This document shows, piece after piece, positions 19,418 to 27,434 of a stretch of DNA of 64,000 nucleotides (its first letter is position 1; each line of letters starts with the position of its first letter). The notes beneath the pieces are model-generated. The model was not told the origin of the DNA and did not search any database. It was given only the letters and a program-made list of their open reading frames with translations. Source of the stretch: a virus; the IMG/VR virus record IMGVR_UViG_3300023109_001262, positions 38,274 through 102,273 of that record; one strand, 5' to 3'. The position numbers and the translations under genes are program-made.

Positions 19418-20256
19418 TTTTCTAAGTACCTTAGTAATGGGCTTACTCCTACTGGAGACCCACTACGATCTTTAGCAATATGTATACTGTTAGTTTCTTT
19501 TAAATTAAAATCTTTACAGATTTTTGAATAGTTTTCTAAATGAGTGCTCCAAAGATGTCCAGGCCTTGTATTTTTTAAAAAATGTAAACCTACCATTGCA
19601 AGCACTCTATTATTCATACGAAAGTCATTCATGATGCTAATTGAATCAGTAGTGTCTTTTGACCAACGCACACCAATTCTGTTCCAACCTAGTCCTAATC
19701 CTTTGCTTAAACTAATAGCAACGCTTTTTATAGCAGGATGATTAAAATTAAAATTAATATTTCTTGAACAAGTAATCCACGCTCCGTCTATGTGTACAGG
19801 TATACTCATATTATAGCATAAGTCTAATAATTTGTCAACGTCTTGTATAATGTCTCCTGTGCTAGGAAACGGCAATGCAAGTATAAGAGGAATGTTATCT
19901 TTTAATGTGTCTATAGTAACAGGCGTATTTCCTAATCGTTGATGGTATTTATAATCGCCTTTTAGTGTTTGTACATCTCCGACCATATATTGATTGTCTA
20001 TAAATTGTGTACAACCAATACAGATATCTTTTCGACTGAATGTTTCAAATCCTGTCAAATTGTTTTGTGGCATTAGTTGAATCCAAGCCTCGCACTCTTT
20101 AATAAAATCTTTGTACACTTGATCACTAGTGTCTTTACTAAAGTCATTTTGCATAACTTCTTGTATTAGACGTTCTATAGTTTTATCGGTTAATGGCTGC
20201 GGCCTATCAGTGTCTAGCCAGTCTTCTGTGTATGTTGTTGCTGTAAGTATATTCAC
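19414..20256 (-). CDS. Fold-type I PLP-dependent enzyme (aminotransferase/decarboxylase-like)
   Basis: 280 aa from a GTG at 20256; longer in-frame starts would run into the divergent gene. The cofactor signature is clear: VHIDGAW supplies the Asp that pairs with the PLP nitrogen, and ISLSKGLGLGWNRIG supplies the Schiff-base Lys. The protein is shorter than usual for the fold (about 350-450 aa), with a reduced C-terminal domain. The true reaction is unknown. GTG lies just 4 nt after a TAAATA element. Downstream it overlaps the PP-loop gene by ATGA. Confidence 0.72.
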   Translation of the reverse strand: MNILTATTYTEDWLDTDRPQPLTDKTIERLIQEVMQNDFSKDTSDQVYKDFIKECEAWIQLMPQNNLTGFETFSRKDICIGCTQFIDNQYMVGDVQTLKGDYKYHQRLGNTPVTIDTLKDNIPLILALPFPSTGDIIQDVDKLLDLCYNMSIPVHIDGAWITCSRNINFNFNHPAIKSVAISLSKGLGLGWNRIGVRWSKDTTDSISIMNDFRMNNRVLAMVGLHFLKNTRPGHLWSTHLENYSKICKDFNLKETNSIHIAKDRSGSPVGVSPLLRYLEK

Positions 20257-20283
20257 ATCGTATTTACCTGAGTTAACTGCGCA

Positions 20284-20291
20284 GATAAATA
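20284..20291 (+). promoter_or_regulatory. T4-type late promoter for 20297-20971
   Basis: GATAAATA, matching the T4 late consensus TATAAATA. The ATG at 20297 begins after only 5 nt, so the predicted transcript starts at or next to the start codon (leaderless). Confidence 0.55.
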
Positions 20292-20296
20292 TTTCT

Positions 20297-20971
20297 ATGT
20301 TAACAATGACACAATATAATGTTCCTCCTCTCTTCCTTAAAGACGGGTTAGATTCGATACCTTCTGAATCTTTTAGGACTGCAATTAACAAACCTACAGG
20401 AAATTTTTTCTATGACCCATGGGTTATAGCTGATGAATTTAAAGATACAGTTTGGGAAAGAATTTATAATACTTTGCTGGTAGAAGATAAGGGAGAAGCT
20501 AGATTAATTAAATTAGAACCTGGCGAGTGTTATCAATCACATGCAGATATTGATGACAGGTATCATCTTAATCTAAGTGGCAATAACTGTTTTCTTATTA
20601 ATTTAGAAACTGAAAAACTAACGCCTTTAAATTTTGATGGTATTTGGTGGGAAATGGATGCAGGAAGTATACACACTGCGGCAAATTTTGGCAATCGGAC
20701 TAGATATCAGTTAGTAATAAGAAAACTACTTGACAAAGTAATACTTGACAAGCCTGTTGAAGTAAGTATTACTATTCCTAAAACAGTAGATCAAGAAGAC
20801 TGTAGATATATTTTTGACCAAAGAGTAAGTCCTTGGCTTAACAAAGCAAATAAACTAGGACTTATACAAGACTTCAAATATGCACCAAGAAACGTTAATT
20901 TCAAAACTACAAAAGAGAACATAGAAGATATTCAAGATATACTACCAAGCGAGTTTACTTTAAATGTATGA
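20297..20971 (+). CDS. 2OG-Fe(II) oxygenase-like protein (Asp/Asn beta-hydroxylase type)
   Basis: 224 aa from ATG 20297 (a second in-frame ATG is at 20306). The double-stranded beta-helix signature is present: SHADIDD gives H-x-D, HTAANFGNRTRYQLV gives the distal His and the 2OG-binding Arg. The C-terminal 60 residues are extra and of unknown role. Preceded by a late promoter with almost no leader, and overlapping the next oxygenase fusion gene by 8 nt. Substrate unknown. Confidence 0.75.
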   Translation: MLTMTQYNVPPLFLKDGLDSIPSESFRTAINKPTGNFFYDPWVIADEFKDTVWERIYNTLLVEDKGEARLIKLEPGECYQSHADIDDRYHLNLSGNNCFLINLETEKLTPLNFDGIWWEMDAGSIHTAANFGNRTRYQLVIRKLLDKVILDKPVEVSITIPKTVDQEDCRYIFDQRVSPWLNKANKLGLIQDFKYAPRNVNFKTTKENIEDIQDILPSEFTLNV

Positions 20972-22163
20972 TACTAAAGACTGGAAACACTTTTTAAAAA
21001 TTGATCCTGAATCATTTGACAGGACAATGAATAATAATTTATATACTCCATTTGTGAGTCCGGATGGAAAAATTTTATGTATGCACTGGGATAAAGCCAG
21101 TGAATATCAAAAACGAGACGGACAAGGAAGGGTACTTACAAATGATCTAATGGATTTCTTTTTTGAAAGAGAATTAAAATACCTAAAATTATTTAAAAAC
21201 TATGCCTGGTGTCCAGAAGTATTGTCTATAGATTATACCAATAAAAAAATTTTTATAGAATGGCATAACGAAACTTGCAATGACATTATATACGGTGAAG
21301 GTGATATAGACAAACAATTTCCTGATTGGCAAGAACAACTCTTTACTATAATTAATGATATTACAAAAAGTGGACATTATAAAACTAGTTTGTATCCTCA
21401 TTGTTTTTTCTTTAATAGTAAAGGACAATTAAAAACATTTGATATGTATGCATGTACACATAAAGATGATCCTTATATTTCCTTTGAGCAAATAAAAGGT
21501 ATGATGGGTAAAGAATCTATGGAAAGTGGTAGATTCAAAGAAGCGTCAGAAGGCGATTCTTTAAACTTAGGAAAATTTTTTAAACGAGCATTAGCCGAAC
21601 ATGTAATATGGCCCCATAATGCATTACAAAGAATATATGAGCGTGTATTTTTTGATTGGAACAATGTTATTGATGACTTAGAAAAACAAGACGGTGTAAG
21701 TATTACTGCTGATCCAAGTAAATGGAATCTAGATACACCGGGATATACAGACATTTATAAGTTATGGCAAGAAGCAAACTTTAATCCTAGTGCAATTAAA
21801 TGGATTAACTATTACCCTAAGACCCACTATTCTAAAAAAATTATAGATGAACTATCTGAAGGGTTGCATATTAAAGTATTGCGATCTTGGATTAGTAAAA
21901 TAGAGCCAGGATACTTTGCACCTTGGCACTGGGATGTTGACGATAACGAAGAAGAGTATTTACAAGGTGGCGATATTGTTAGATATAGTTGTTTCATTGA
22001 ACCGCCTGCAATGGGTCATGTGTTTATAATTAACGATGATTATTACTTTAATATGCTACAAGGCAAAATAGTAAAATGGAATAATTATAAAGATTGGCAT
22101 TGTGGAATTAATGGCGGATTAAAATCTAAATATATGTTACATATATTAGGAAATCCTTTATAA
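20964..22163 (+). CDS. Kinase-like domain fused to a 2OG-Fe(II) oxygenase-like domain
   Basis: 399 aa. Residues about 1-230 resemble the standalone gene at 26197: both have FEREIKYL, PDWQEQ, a YKTSLYPH or YSMHPSS segment and an acidic follow-up (LKTFDMY here). This reads as a divergent small-molecule kinase (APH-like) fold, but a full catalytic loop is not obvious. Residues about 285-399 carry WHWDVDD (H-x-D) and DWHCGINGGLKSKYML with the distal His and a basic residue, as in an oxygenase. The stop lies inside a hairpin shared with the convergent neighbour (22151-22169). Confidence 0.72.
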   Translation: MYDTKDWKHFLKIDPESFDRTMNNNLYTPFVSPDGKILCMHWDKASEYQKRDGQGRVLTNDLMDFFFERELKYLKLFKNYAWCPEVLSIDYTNKKIFIEWHNETCNDIIYGEGDIDKQFPDWQEQLFTIINDITKSGHYKTSLYPHCFFFNSKGQLKTFDMYACTHKDDPYISFEQIKGMMGKESMESGRFKEASEGDSLNLGKFFKRALAEHVIWPHNALQRIYERVFFDWNNVIDDLEKQDGVSITADPSKWNLDTPGYTDIYKLWQEANFNPSAIKWINYYPKTHYSKKIIDELSEGLHIKVLRSWISKIEPGYFAPWHWDVDDNEEEYLQGGDIVRYSCFIEPPAMGHVFIINDDYYFNMLQGKIVKWNNYKDWHCGINGGLKSKYMLHILGNPL

Positions 22164-22169
22164 GGATTT
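22151..22169. terminator. Bidirectional hairpin shared by two convergent genes
   Basis: AAATCCTT-TAT-AAGGATTT forms an 8-bp stem with a 3-nt loop. The stem encodes the last codons of both the plus-strand gene (stop 22161-22163) and the minus-strand gene (stop 22158-22160), which overlap by 6 nt. It is AT-rich and the T-tract is short, so termination strength is uncertain. Confidence 0.45.
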
Positions 22170-22700
22170 TGACAAATCTTTGTAAGTTGTTATCTGAAAA
22201 GTGTATCTAGGTTTAAAACCAATATTAACTGCACCGTGTATACACATCGGGTCACTCCATCTGTATAAATCACCGGCTTTATAGTTACTAATCATCTTAT
22301 CTTCGTATTGATAAATGTGTCCAGGTTGCCAGTCTTGTAAAAATAAAGTGTAACGCTGTGGATCTTCTGCATATACTAATTGTGGGTCAAAATGCATAGG
22401 TTGAAATTGTCCTGGTAGCAATTTTATAAACCACCAATAACTTTCTCTACCTTCTTCTTCGCCTAGCGGAGGAAGCTCAACATTTATACCTTTTATATCA
22501 GGACTACTATTAGCATATTGATGAAACACATCTCCTCTATCAGCATACCCGCTTCTTGTTTTTTCGCGAGCTTCGTCTAGCATAGGATGATCTTTCCACT
22601 TATCTGGCTGCCATACTGGAACAACATCACCTGTGCGATTTTCCATAGCATCCATTATTTCGTCTGTAACGAATTCTCTATAGTTATCTAAAAATATCAT
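22158..22700 (-). CDS. 2OG-Fe(II) oxygenase-like protein, tandem copy 4
   Basis: 180 aa. QPMHFDPQ supplies H-x-D, and IHGAVNIGFKPRYTFQIT supplies the distal His and Arg of the jelly-roll fold. The preceding W-x-P-GHI-Y-x-Y-x-x-K-x-x-x-x-YKAGDLY block is shared by the three upstream copies, so the four are tandem duplicates. ATGA overlap with copy 3. Likely a small-molecule or protein hydroxylase; substrate unknown. Confidence 0.8.
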   Translation of the reverse strand: MIFLDNYREFVTDEIMDAMENRTGDVVPVWQPDKWKDHPMLDEAREKTRSGYADRGDVFHQYANSSPDIKGINVELPPLGEEEGRESYWWFIKLLPGQFQPMHFDPQLVYAEDPQRYTLFLQDWQPGHIYQYEDKMISNYKAGDLYRWSDPMCIHGAVNIGFKPRYTFQITTYKDLSKSL

Positions 22701-23206
22701 TTAATTATCCTTTGTGTAATATTTAGGGCAAGTCGAGTAGAAAATCCTATATTACTCGATCCATGTAGCAGATCCGGATCAGTAAACATAAACATATCTC
22801 CTGCTTTATAGTCGATGGCTAATTCATTATTACAGATTAACAGATGGCCCGGTTGATAATCCAGCATTGACATCCAATATCGTGCTACAGTTGTAGTTTC
22901 CTCTTCTTCTTGATCAACGTGTAACGGGCTATATTGACCGGGTTTTTGTTTTATGAACCACCAAAGAACAGCATTCTCGACTGGCATTTCTATATCAAAT
23001 GGTAAATCGTTTTTTTCAAAAAAACAACTCCATTCCGTTGTAAGATCATAGCCTGCGTTTTTAAACTTGTTAAAAATATGGTTTTCAAAATCGTTCTCAG
23101 ATTCTTTGTTACACGGACGAGGAACACCGTCGTTTTCTAACATATACCTTACCCATTCGGGATTAATCCAGTGAGAATAGTTTCCTATATATTTGAGTGA
23201 TTTCAT
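22697..23206 (-). CDS. 2OG-Fe(II) oxygenase-like protein, tandem copy 3
   Basis: 169 aa. The fold signature is LHVDQEEE (H-x-D) and LLHGSSNIGFSTRLALNI (distal His, Arg), with the shared YQPGHLLICNNE and YKAGDMF block. The N-terminus NYSHWINPEWVRYML matches the N-YADWI-x-x-EW-x-x-x-x-L of copies 1 and 2. Overlaps both neighbours by 4 nt. Confidence 0.82.
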   Translation of the reverse strand: MKSLKYIGNYSHWINPEWVRYMLENDGVPRPCNKESENDFENHIFNKFKNAGYDLTTEWSCFFEKNDLPFDIEMPVENAVLWWFIKQKPGQYSPLHVDQEEEETTTVARYWMSMLDYQPGHLLICNNELAIDYKAGDMFMFTDPDLLHGSSNIGFSTRLALNITQRIIK

Positions 23207-23730
23207 TTAGCACTCCATGTAGTAAAATTAAACACTAGTCTAGTATAATGTCCCATATTACCTCCAGCATGCCAAGCATCGCTTTTATGAAACTTAAACA
23301 AATCGCCTTTCTTATAATTGCTTACTTGTTCATTTTCATACCAGAATATATGCCCTTCTTTAAAGTCTTGCATAGGCATCCAATAACGATTAACATTTAA
23401 TCCATCTTCTATTGGCAAGTCTTGATGCACCGGTTGTACTTTTCCAACATTATACTTAACAAACCACCATTCATTATCTGTATAGGTTTCTTCTATTTCT
23501 GGTAGTATAAGTTTAAACGGAAATTGTTCTTGTTTATATGAGTGACAAACTGTATCATTAAAGTCCCATTCTTCTCTACCGTGAAAATCATCATTACCTA
23601 CAAAACAAGTTTGTTCTACTATATCTTTAGGTATTGCTTTAGGCAATCTTTCGCCGTCATTGTTTAAAATGTAATCAACCCATTCGTCTGAGATCCAGTC
23701 TGCATAATTTCCAATATAAATTAAACTCAT
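23203..23730 (-). CDS. 2OG-Fe(II) oxygenase-like protein, tandem copy 2
   Basis: 175 aa. QPVHQDLP gives H-x-D; WHAGGNMGHYTRLVFNFT gives the distal His and Arg. Its N-terminal NYADWISDEWVDYIL and C-terminal segment are near-identical in layout to copy 1, the closest relative. ATGA overlaps at both ends. Likely iron and 2OG dependent; substrate unknown. Confidence 0.84.
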   Translation of the reverse strand: MSLIYIGNYADWISDEWVDYILNNDGERLPKAIPKDIVEQTCFVGNDDFHGREEWDFNDTVCHSYKQEQFPFKLILPEIEETYTDNEWWFVKYNVGKVQPVHQDLPIEDGLNVNRYWMPMQDFKEGHIFWYENEQVSNYKKGDLFKFHKSDAWHAGGNMGHYTRLVFNFTTWSAK

Positions 23731-24305
23731 TTAGGATACACCGTTAAGTTAAAGGTTAATCTAGTAGAATGTCCCATATTGCCTCCGCCGTGCCAGATAT
23801 CTTCGCCGTCGTGTTTGAACATATCTCCTTTTTTGTAGTCTTTAAGTATTTTATTGTCATAAAGGAACAAATGTCCTCTTTTATAATCTTGTAAAGGTAT
23901 CAAGTATCTTTCAACATTGTTTTTGTTTGACATTGCTACGCCGTCAACATACTCTTTTCCGTAATCTGCATAATCTTGATGTACTGGTTGTACCATACCT
24001 GGGCGTAGTTTCATAAAAAACCATTCGTGTTCATGAGGTATGTCAAATGGCATTTCAACTTTAAAAGGAAGTTCGTGTTGTTTATATGTAATACAACAGA
24101 CCCAATCAGTTCCCCATTCTTCTTTTCCGTCTGCAATTCTAACTCCGCTATTAGGATCCTCGCCTCTTATAGCGGCGTCAACCATACCAGGCTCTTCCTC
24201 GGCTGTAGCATCTCTTGGAAAACAAGAACCGTCTACAGAAAGAAAGTGTTCTATCCATTCGTCTTTGATCCAGTCTGCATAATTGTTTACAACCTTTAAT
24301 GCCAT
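23727..24305 (-). CDS. 2OG-Fe(II) oxygenase-like protein, tandem copy 1
   Basis: 192 aa. QPVHQDYADYG gives H-x-D; WHGGGNMGHSTRLTFNLT gives the distal His and Arg. NYADWIKDEWIEHFL opens the protein as in copy 2. An acidic insert before the jelly roll makes it the longest of the four. Joined to the upstream oxygenase gene by TAATG and to copy 2 by ATGA. Confidence 0.84.
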   Translation of the reverse strand: MALKVVNNYADWIKDEWIEHFLSVDGSCFPRDATAEEEPGMVDAAIRGEDPNSGVRIADGKEEWGTDWVCCITYKQHELPFKVEMPFDIPHEHEWFFMKLRPGMVQPVHQDYADYGKEYVDGVAMSNKNNVERYLIPLQDYKRGHLFLYDNKILKDYKKGDMFKHDGEDIWHGGGNMGHSTRLTFNLTVYPK

Positions 24306-25111
24306 TAATAACTCTCCAAATGATTAATACCTAATTGTGTGCGAAATTCTTCTGTAAATTTGCCGTCAATGCGTAGTGCATAACTAGGTTCCATTGTCAT
24401 TTCGCCACCGTGCCAGTCTTGATCATTCCACCAAGCGGCTCTTGTATTTAGATATGTTTTATTCTTCTTTTCCGGATCCCATACATAAAACGCTTTTTTA
24501 GTGTTAGGTCTAATATGTATAAATTCATTACGATGCGGATATCTTACATCGACACCGTTTTTAGCATCTAAGTCTCTATGTTCAAAAGGTATTCCTCCTG
24601 CTTCAATGCAGAAAAATATGACTCTACCAATATGCTTAAATATACCATTATCGACCATTTGGTTAACCCACTTAACTGCACCTGGAAAATACGCTGCTTC
24701 TGGTGTAGGTTTTCTTTCAGCAGTTCTGTCGTTCCAGTCACCTTCTTCCCAAAGAAAGTAATAAGTGTAAGGATCATATGCACCAACTGCCATTTTTAAA
24801 TAACGTGTAAATAAATTTCTTGTATGATGATCTTTAATGTTATCATACATTTTCATACCTTCTATTTTAATAGGATCGTTGTCGTCTAATGCCATAAACT
24901 TGTCAATAGCATACGGAATAGGTAACCAGTTTAATTTATAGCTACAGTCGTCCCAAGTAAAACCGGGTCGCATCCATGTACCTTCTTTTGCTAAATCTTT
25001 TGCTTCTGCAAATCCTCTTAGTATTTCAGGTTGCAACTTATCAAACGTAGTCATATCTAAAAATGGTTCTAAGTCAAGATATGGCTTTTTGTCTATACCT
25101 TTAAATGACAT
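24305..25111 (-). CDS. Larger 2OG-Fe(II) oxygenase-like protein
   Basis: 268 aa, not a close copy of its downstream neighbours. The candidate metal triad is FEHRDLD (H-x-D) and DWHGGEMTMEPSYALRIDG (distal His, Arg), in the expected order and spacing. The N-terminal 120 residues (YNIKD-like helices, WEEGDWNDR) are specific to this protein. It starts 1 nt after the stop of the MJ0619-like radical SAM gene, so the pair is probably coupled. Confidence 0.74.
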   Translation of the reverse strand: MSFKGIDKKPYLDLEPFLDMTTFDKLQPEILRGFAEAKDLAKEGTWMRPGFTWDDCSYKLNWLPIPYAIDKFMALDDNDPIKIEGMKMYDNIKDHHTRNLFTRYLKMAVGAYDPYTYYFLWEEGDWNDRTAERKPTPEAAYFPGAVKWVNQMVDNGIFKHIGRVIFFCIEAGGIPFEHRDLDAKNGVDVRYPHRNEFIHIRPNTKKAFYVWDPEKKNKTYLNTRAAWWNDQDWHGGEMTMEPSYALRIDGKFTEEFRTQLGINHLESY

Positions 25112-25112
25112 T

Positions 25113-26156
25113 TTATCTCCTATATTTTTCTGGCACTGTGTCGTGCAAAGGCAATCCGTTATTTACTGATGCATCTCTTAGTATTGCCTGATGAACAAGT
25201 GGGCTAATTGGTTTTCCTGGTAAAAAATCTGCCCAAGTCTCTGTTTCCATTTCTTCTAAGTCTATAGTTTTTACATCAGGCCATTGTATTAGTTTTATAA
25301 AAACTCCGTTAATTAAAACAGGATAATGTGCCCTGATGCCTAATTGCGAGTTTGTTTCGTATGTCCAATTATTCTTAACACATAGTTCTTTTACATAACC
25401 TACTAGTTGACTTAGATAAATTTTTTCTTCTTTAGGATTTCTTCCAATGTCTGCACTTACACGTATTCTAAAATGATTGCATATGTCTTTATTAAAATCT
25501 AATATTTCTTTAATGCAATCTTCTGTTTGGAATAAACCTTCTAGAGTAAAACTTACATCTTTTATGTCTAGACCTAAGTCTTTACAGTTACGCATGCCTT
25601 CTTCTTGTTTATGTCTTACAGTGTGACCTTGGTAGTCAGGATGGTTTAACCCTACAGTCCAGCTTACATTATCAAATTCTGTAAACTGCTGTGCATATTC
25701 TTTTCTTGAAAGATTCACACCGTTTGTTAATATAAAAATATGTCGCGGCTTCATATCAATAGAATTAATTGCTTTTATTATATCATATAAATCTTTTCTT
25801 ACTGTAGGCTCAGCGCCGGCAAAACAAATATTATATCCATCATCGTCCCAAGACTTTACTTTATCTACATAATATTGCACAGACTCGTCGATGCTTTTAT
25901 TATCTGGTATTTGATAACAATGCGGGCATGCTAGATTGCACCTATTTGTAAGTTCTATAAAGTAAGTATCTAGTACACGTCTAGGATATTGATAATTTTT
26001 GTAAAATTCAGCATTAGGTTCTATCAGGTGCTCGATTTTATCGTGATCCGGACAATGCTTCTCTAGCCAAACTTGTCCGTCACGTTCTAATTTTATTGCC
26101 GGTATGTGTCTATAACAATGTTCGCATAGACTGATAGTGTCAGATATCTTGTTCAT
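25113..26156 (-). CDS. MJ0619/Tes-like radical SAM protein
   Basis: 347 aa from the ATG at 26156 (an in-frame TTG lies one codon upstream). The N-terminal LCEHCYRHIPA ... EKHCPDH cysteine cluster is the hallmark of the MJ0619/tetraether lipid synthase group and precedes the SAM motif CNLACPHC (about C73, C77, C80) and FAGAEPTVRKD. Tes joins lipid tails by C-C coupling; related proteins act on other lipophilic or carbon substrates, so lipid chemistry is possible but not shown. It is followed by the oxygenase row and preceded by a late promoter only 6 nt from the ATG. Confidence 0.85.
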   Translation of the reverse strand: MNKISDTISLCEHCYRHIPAIKLERDGQVWLEKHCPDHDKIEHLIEPNAEFYKNYQYPRRVLDTYFIELTNRCNLACPHCYQIPDNKSIDESVQYYVDKVKSWDDDGYNICFAGAEPTVRKDLYDIIKAINSIDMKPRHIFILTNGVNLSRKEYAQQFTEFDNVSWTVGLNHPDYQGHTVRHKQEEGMRNCKDLGLDIKDVSFTLEGLFQTEDCIKEILDFNKDICNHFRIRVSADIGRNPKEEKIYLSQLVGYVKELCVKNNWTYETNSQLGIRAHYPVLINGVFIKLIQWPDVKTIDLEEMETETWADFLPGKPISPLVHQAILRDASVNNGLPLHDTVPEKYRR

Positions 26157-26162
26157 CAATAA

Positions 26163-26170
26163 TATTTATG
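26163..26170 (-). promoter_or_regulatory. T4-type late promoter for 25113-26156
   Basis: CATAAATA on the minus strand, 6 nt before the ATG at 26156, so the expected leader is at most about one base. A weaker GATAAATT on the plus strand (26170-26177) may serve the divergent gene at 26197. Confidence 0.5.
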
Positions 26171-26196
26171 ATAAATTATATTAACGGCGGACACTT

Positions 26197-26883
26197 ATGA
26201 AGTATTACTATTATTACAACGATGTTCCGGGAGAAGGCTTGTCTAGAAATAATCTAATCTATACAAGTTTAATGTCGGAAGATAACACTACATTTGTACA
26301 ATGGTATCATAATGATACCACGTATCATGCTGGACAAAATCAAGTAATTGATCCTGCACTGATGCAAGAAAAATTTGAAAGAGAAATTAAGTATCTAACA
26401 TTAATGTACAAAAAGTTTCCTCAACATGTTCCGGAAATAAAAGATATTGACTACAACGAAAAGAAAATTTATTTACTTGTAGACGGAAAAGATTTTTGGA
26501 ACAGAGCAAACTGTACAACAAAAAATTACGATAGCGTTTTACCTGACTGGCAAGAACAAATTAAAGAAATAGTATCGGCGCACAGAAGTTTAGGACTATG
26601 GAAATACAGTATGCATCCTAGTAGTTTCTTTGTAGTAGGCGAAAAATTAAAAAGTATTAATTACTTCTTTACATACGAAGCAAAAGAAAGTAATATAAGC
26701 ATACGCGATGTAGAAAGTCATATTTACAGTACTCGTCAAGAAGAACTTAAAAAATATCTAACTCCATTAGGTATAGATTGGAATACCCCGCAGTCTTGGG
26801 AAATATTAAACACATTGTGTTGGGAAAGTTTTAGAACTAATTATCCTAACAATTTTATTGAGGATGTTAAATGTATAAATTAG
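26197..26883 (+). CDS. Kinase-like protein, paralogue of the N-terminal half of 20964-22163
   Basis: 228 aa. It shares with the fusion protein at 20964 the segments FEREIKYL, an I-D-Y-x-x-K-K-I-[FY] strand, PDWQEQ and a Y-x-x-S-x-x-P-x-x-F-F box, in the same order. I infer a divergent APH/kinase-like fold, but neither a clear catalytic HxD nor a DFG is seen, so it may be inactive or misassigned. The gene opens a three-gene plus-strand block and overlaps the next gene by 13 nt. Confidence 0.65.
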   Translation: MKYYYYYNDVPGEGLSRNNLIYTSLMSEDNTTFVQWYHNDTTYHAGQNQVIDPALMQEKFEREIKYLTLMYKKFPQHVPEIKDIDYNEKKIYLLVDGKDFWNRANCTTKNYDSVLPDWQEQIKEIVSAHRSLGLWKYSMHPSSFFVVGEKLKSINYFFTYEAKESNISIRDVESHIYSTRQEELKKYLTPLGIDWNTPQSWEILNTLCWESFRTNYPNNFIEDVKCIN

Positions 26884-27434
26884 TACCGTTCGATAAAACG
26901 CTTGACTTACAAGAGTTTTATAAAGAAGCACAAAAACGAGGCCATTTAAACAACGCCAGTCAGCAAGCAATGGTTGATTGTTTTCGCAACGAAGAAAAAT
27001 CTCAAGTATGGATATTATATAAAGACAATCGTGCAATCGGTAGTGTAGCAGCACACACTTTTCCAGAAATGGGACCTAATGCTTATAGAATACTAACACG
27101 CACTTGTGTGCTTGATGGTGTAATTCCAAACAACGGCAAAGGGCTAGGTACAGGACGTTGGTATATTCAACAGCACCAAAATACTACTTGTCAGTTTTAT
27201 GTTCCAAAAATGATTGAGTGGTGCGGCATTGATAGTAAAATGTATGCTACAAGTAATCAATTAGACGGCGGCAGTCAAAGGAAAGTACATAATATCTACT
27301 TTCCACTACTTGAAAAACAGGGTGAGTGGGAAAAGTATTCTACTATAGAATACAGAGGGTGTACACAGCAAGTTTGGAAATTTAATCCAACTGTGTTTTT
27401 AGAAAATTTAAAAAGGTACCCTAAATGGCATTAA
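26871..27434 (+). CDS. GNAT-like acetyltransferase
   Basis: 187 aa. IGSVAAHTF resembles GNAT strand 4, and NNGKGLGTGRWYIQQ resembles motif A, (Q/R)xxGx(G/A), the acetyl-CoA pyrophosphate loop. The rest is divergent. Overlaps its two neighbours by 13 and 10 nt. The acceptor is unknown; it may act on an amino-sugar, lysine or the island's product. Confidence 0.6.
   Translation: MYKLVPFDKTLDLQEFYKEAQKRGHLNNASQQAMVDCFRNEEKSQVWILYKDNRAIGSVAAHTFPEMGPNAYRILTRTCVLDGVIPNNGKGLGTGRWYIQQHQNTTCQFYVPKMIEWCGIDSKMYATSNQLDGGSQRKVHNIYFPLLEKQGEWEKYSTIEYRGCTQQVWKFNPTVFLENLKRYPKWH

Noticed and set aside
20129-20296. Longer N-terminus for the oxygenase at 20297
   Set aside because: It would overlap the divergent PLP gene and precede the late promoter; the added residues look non-coding.
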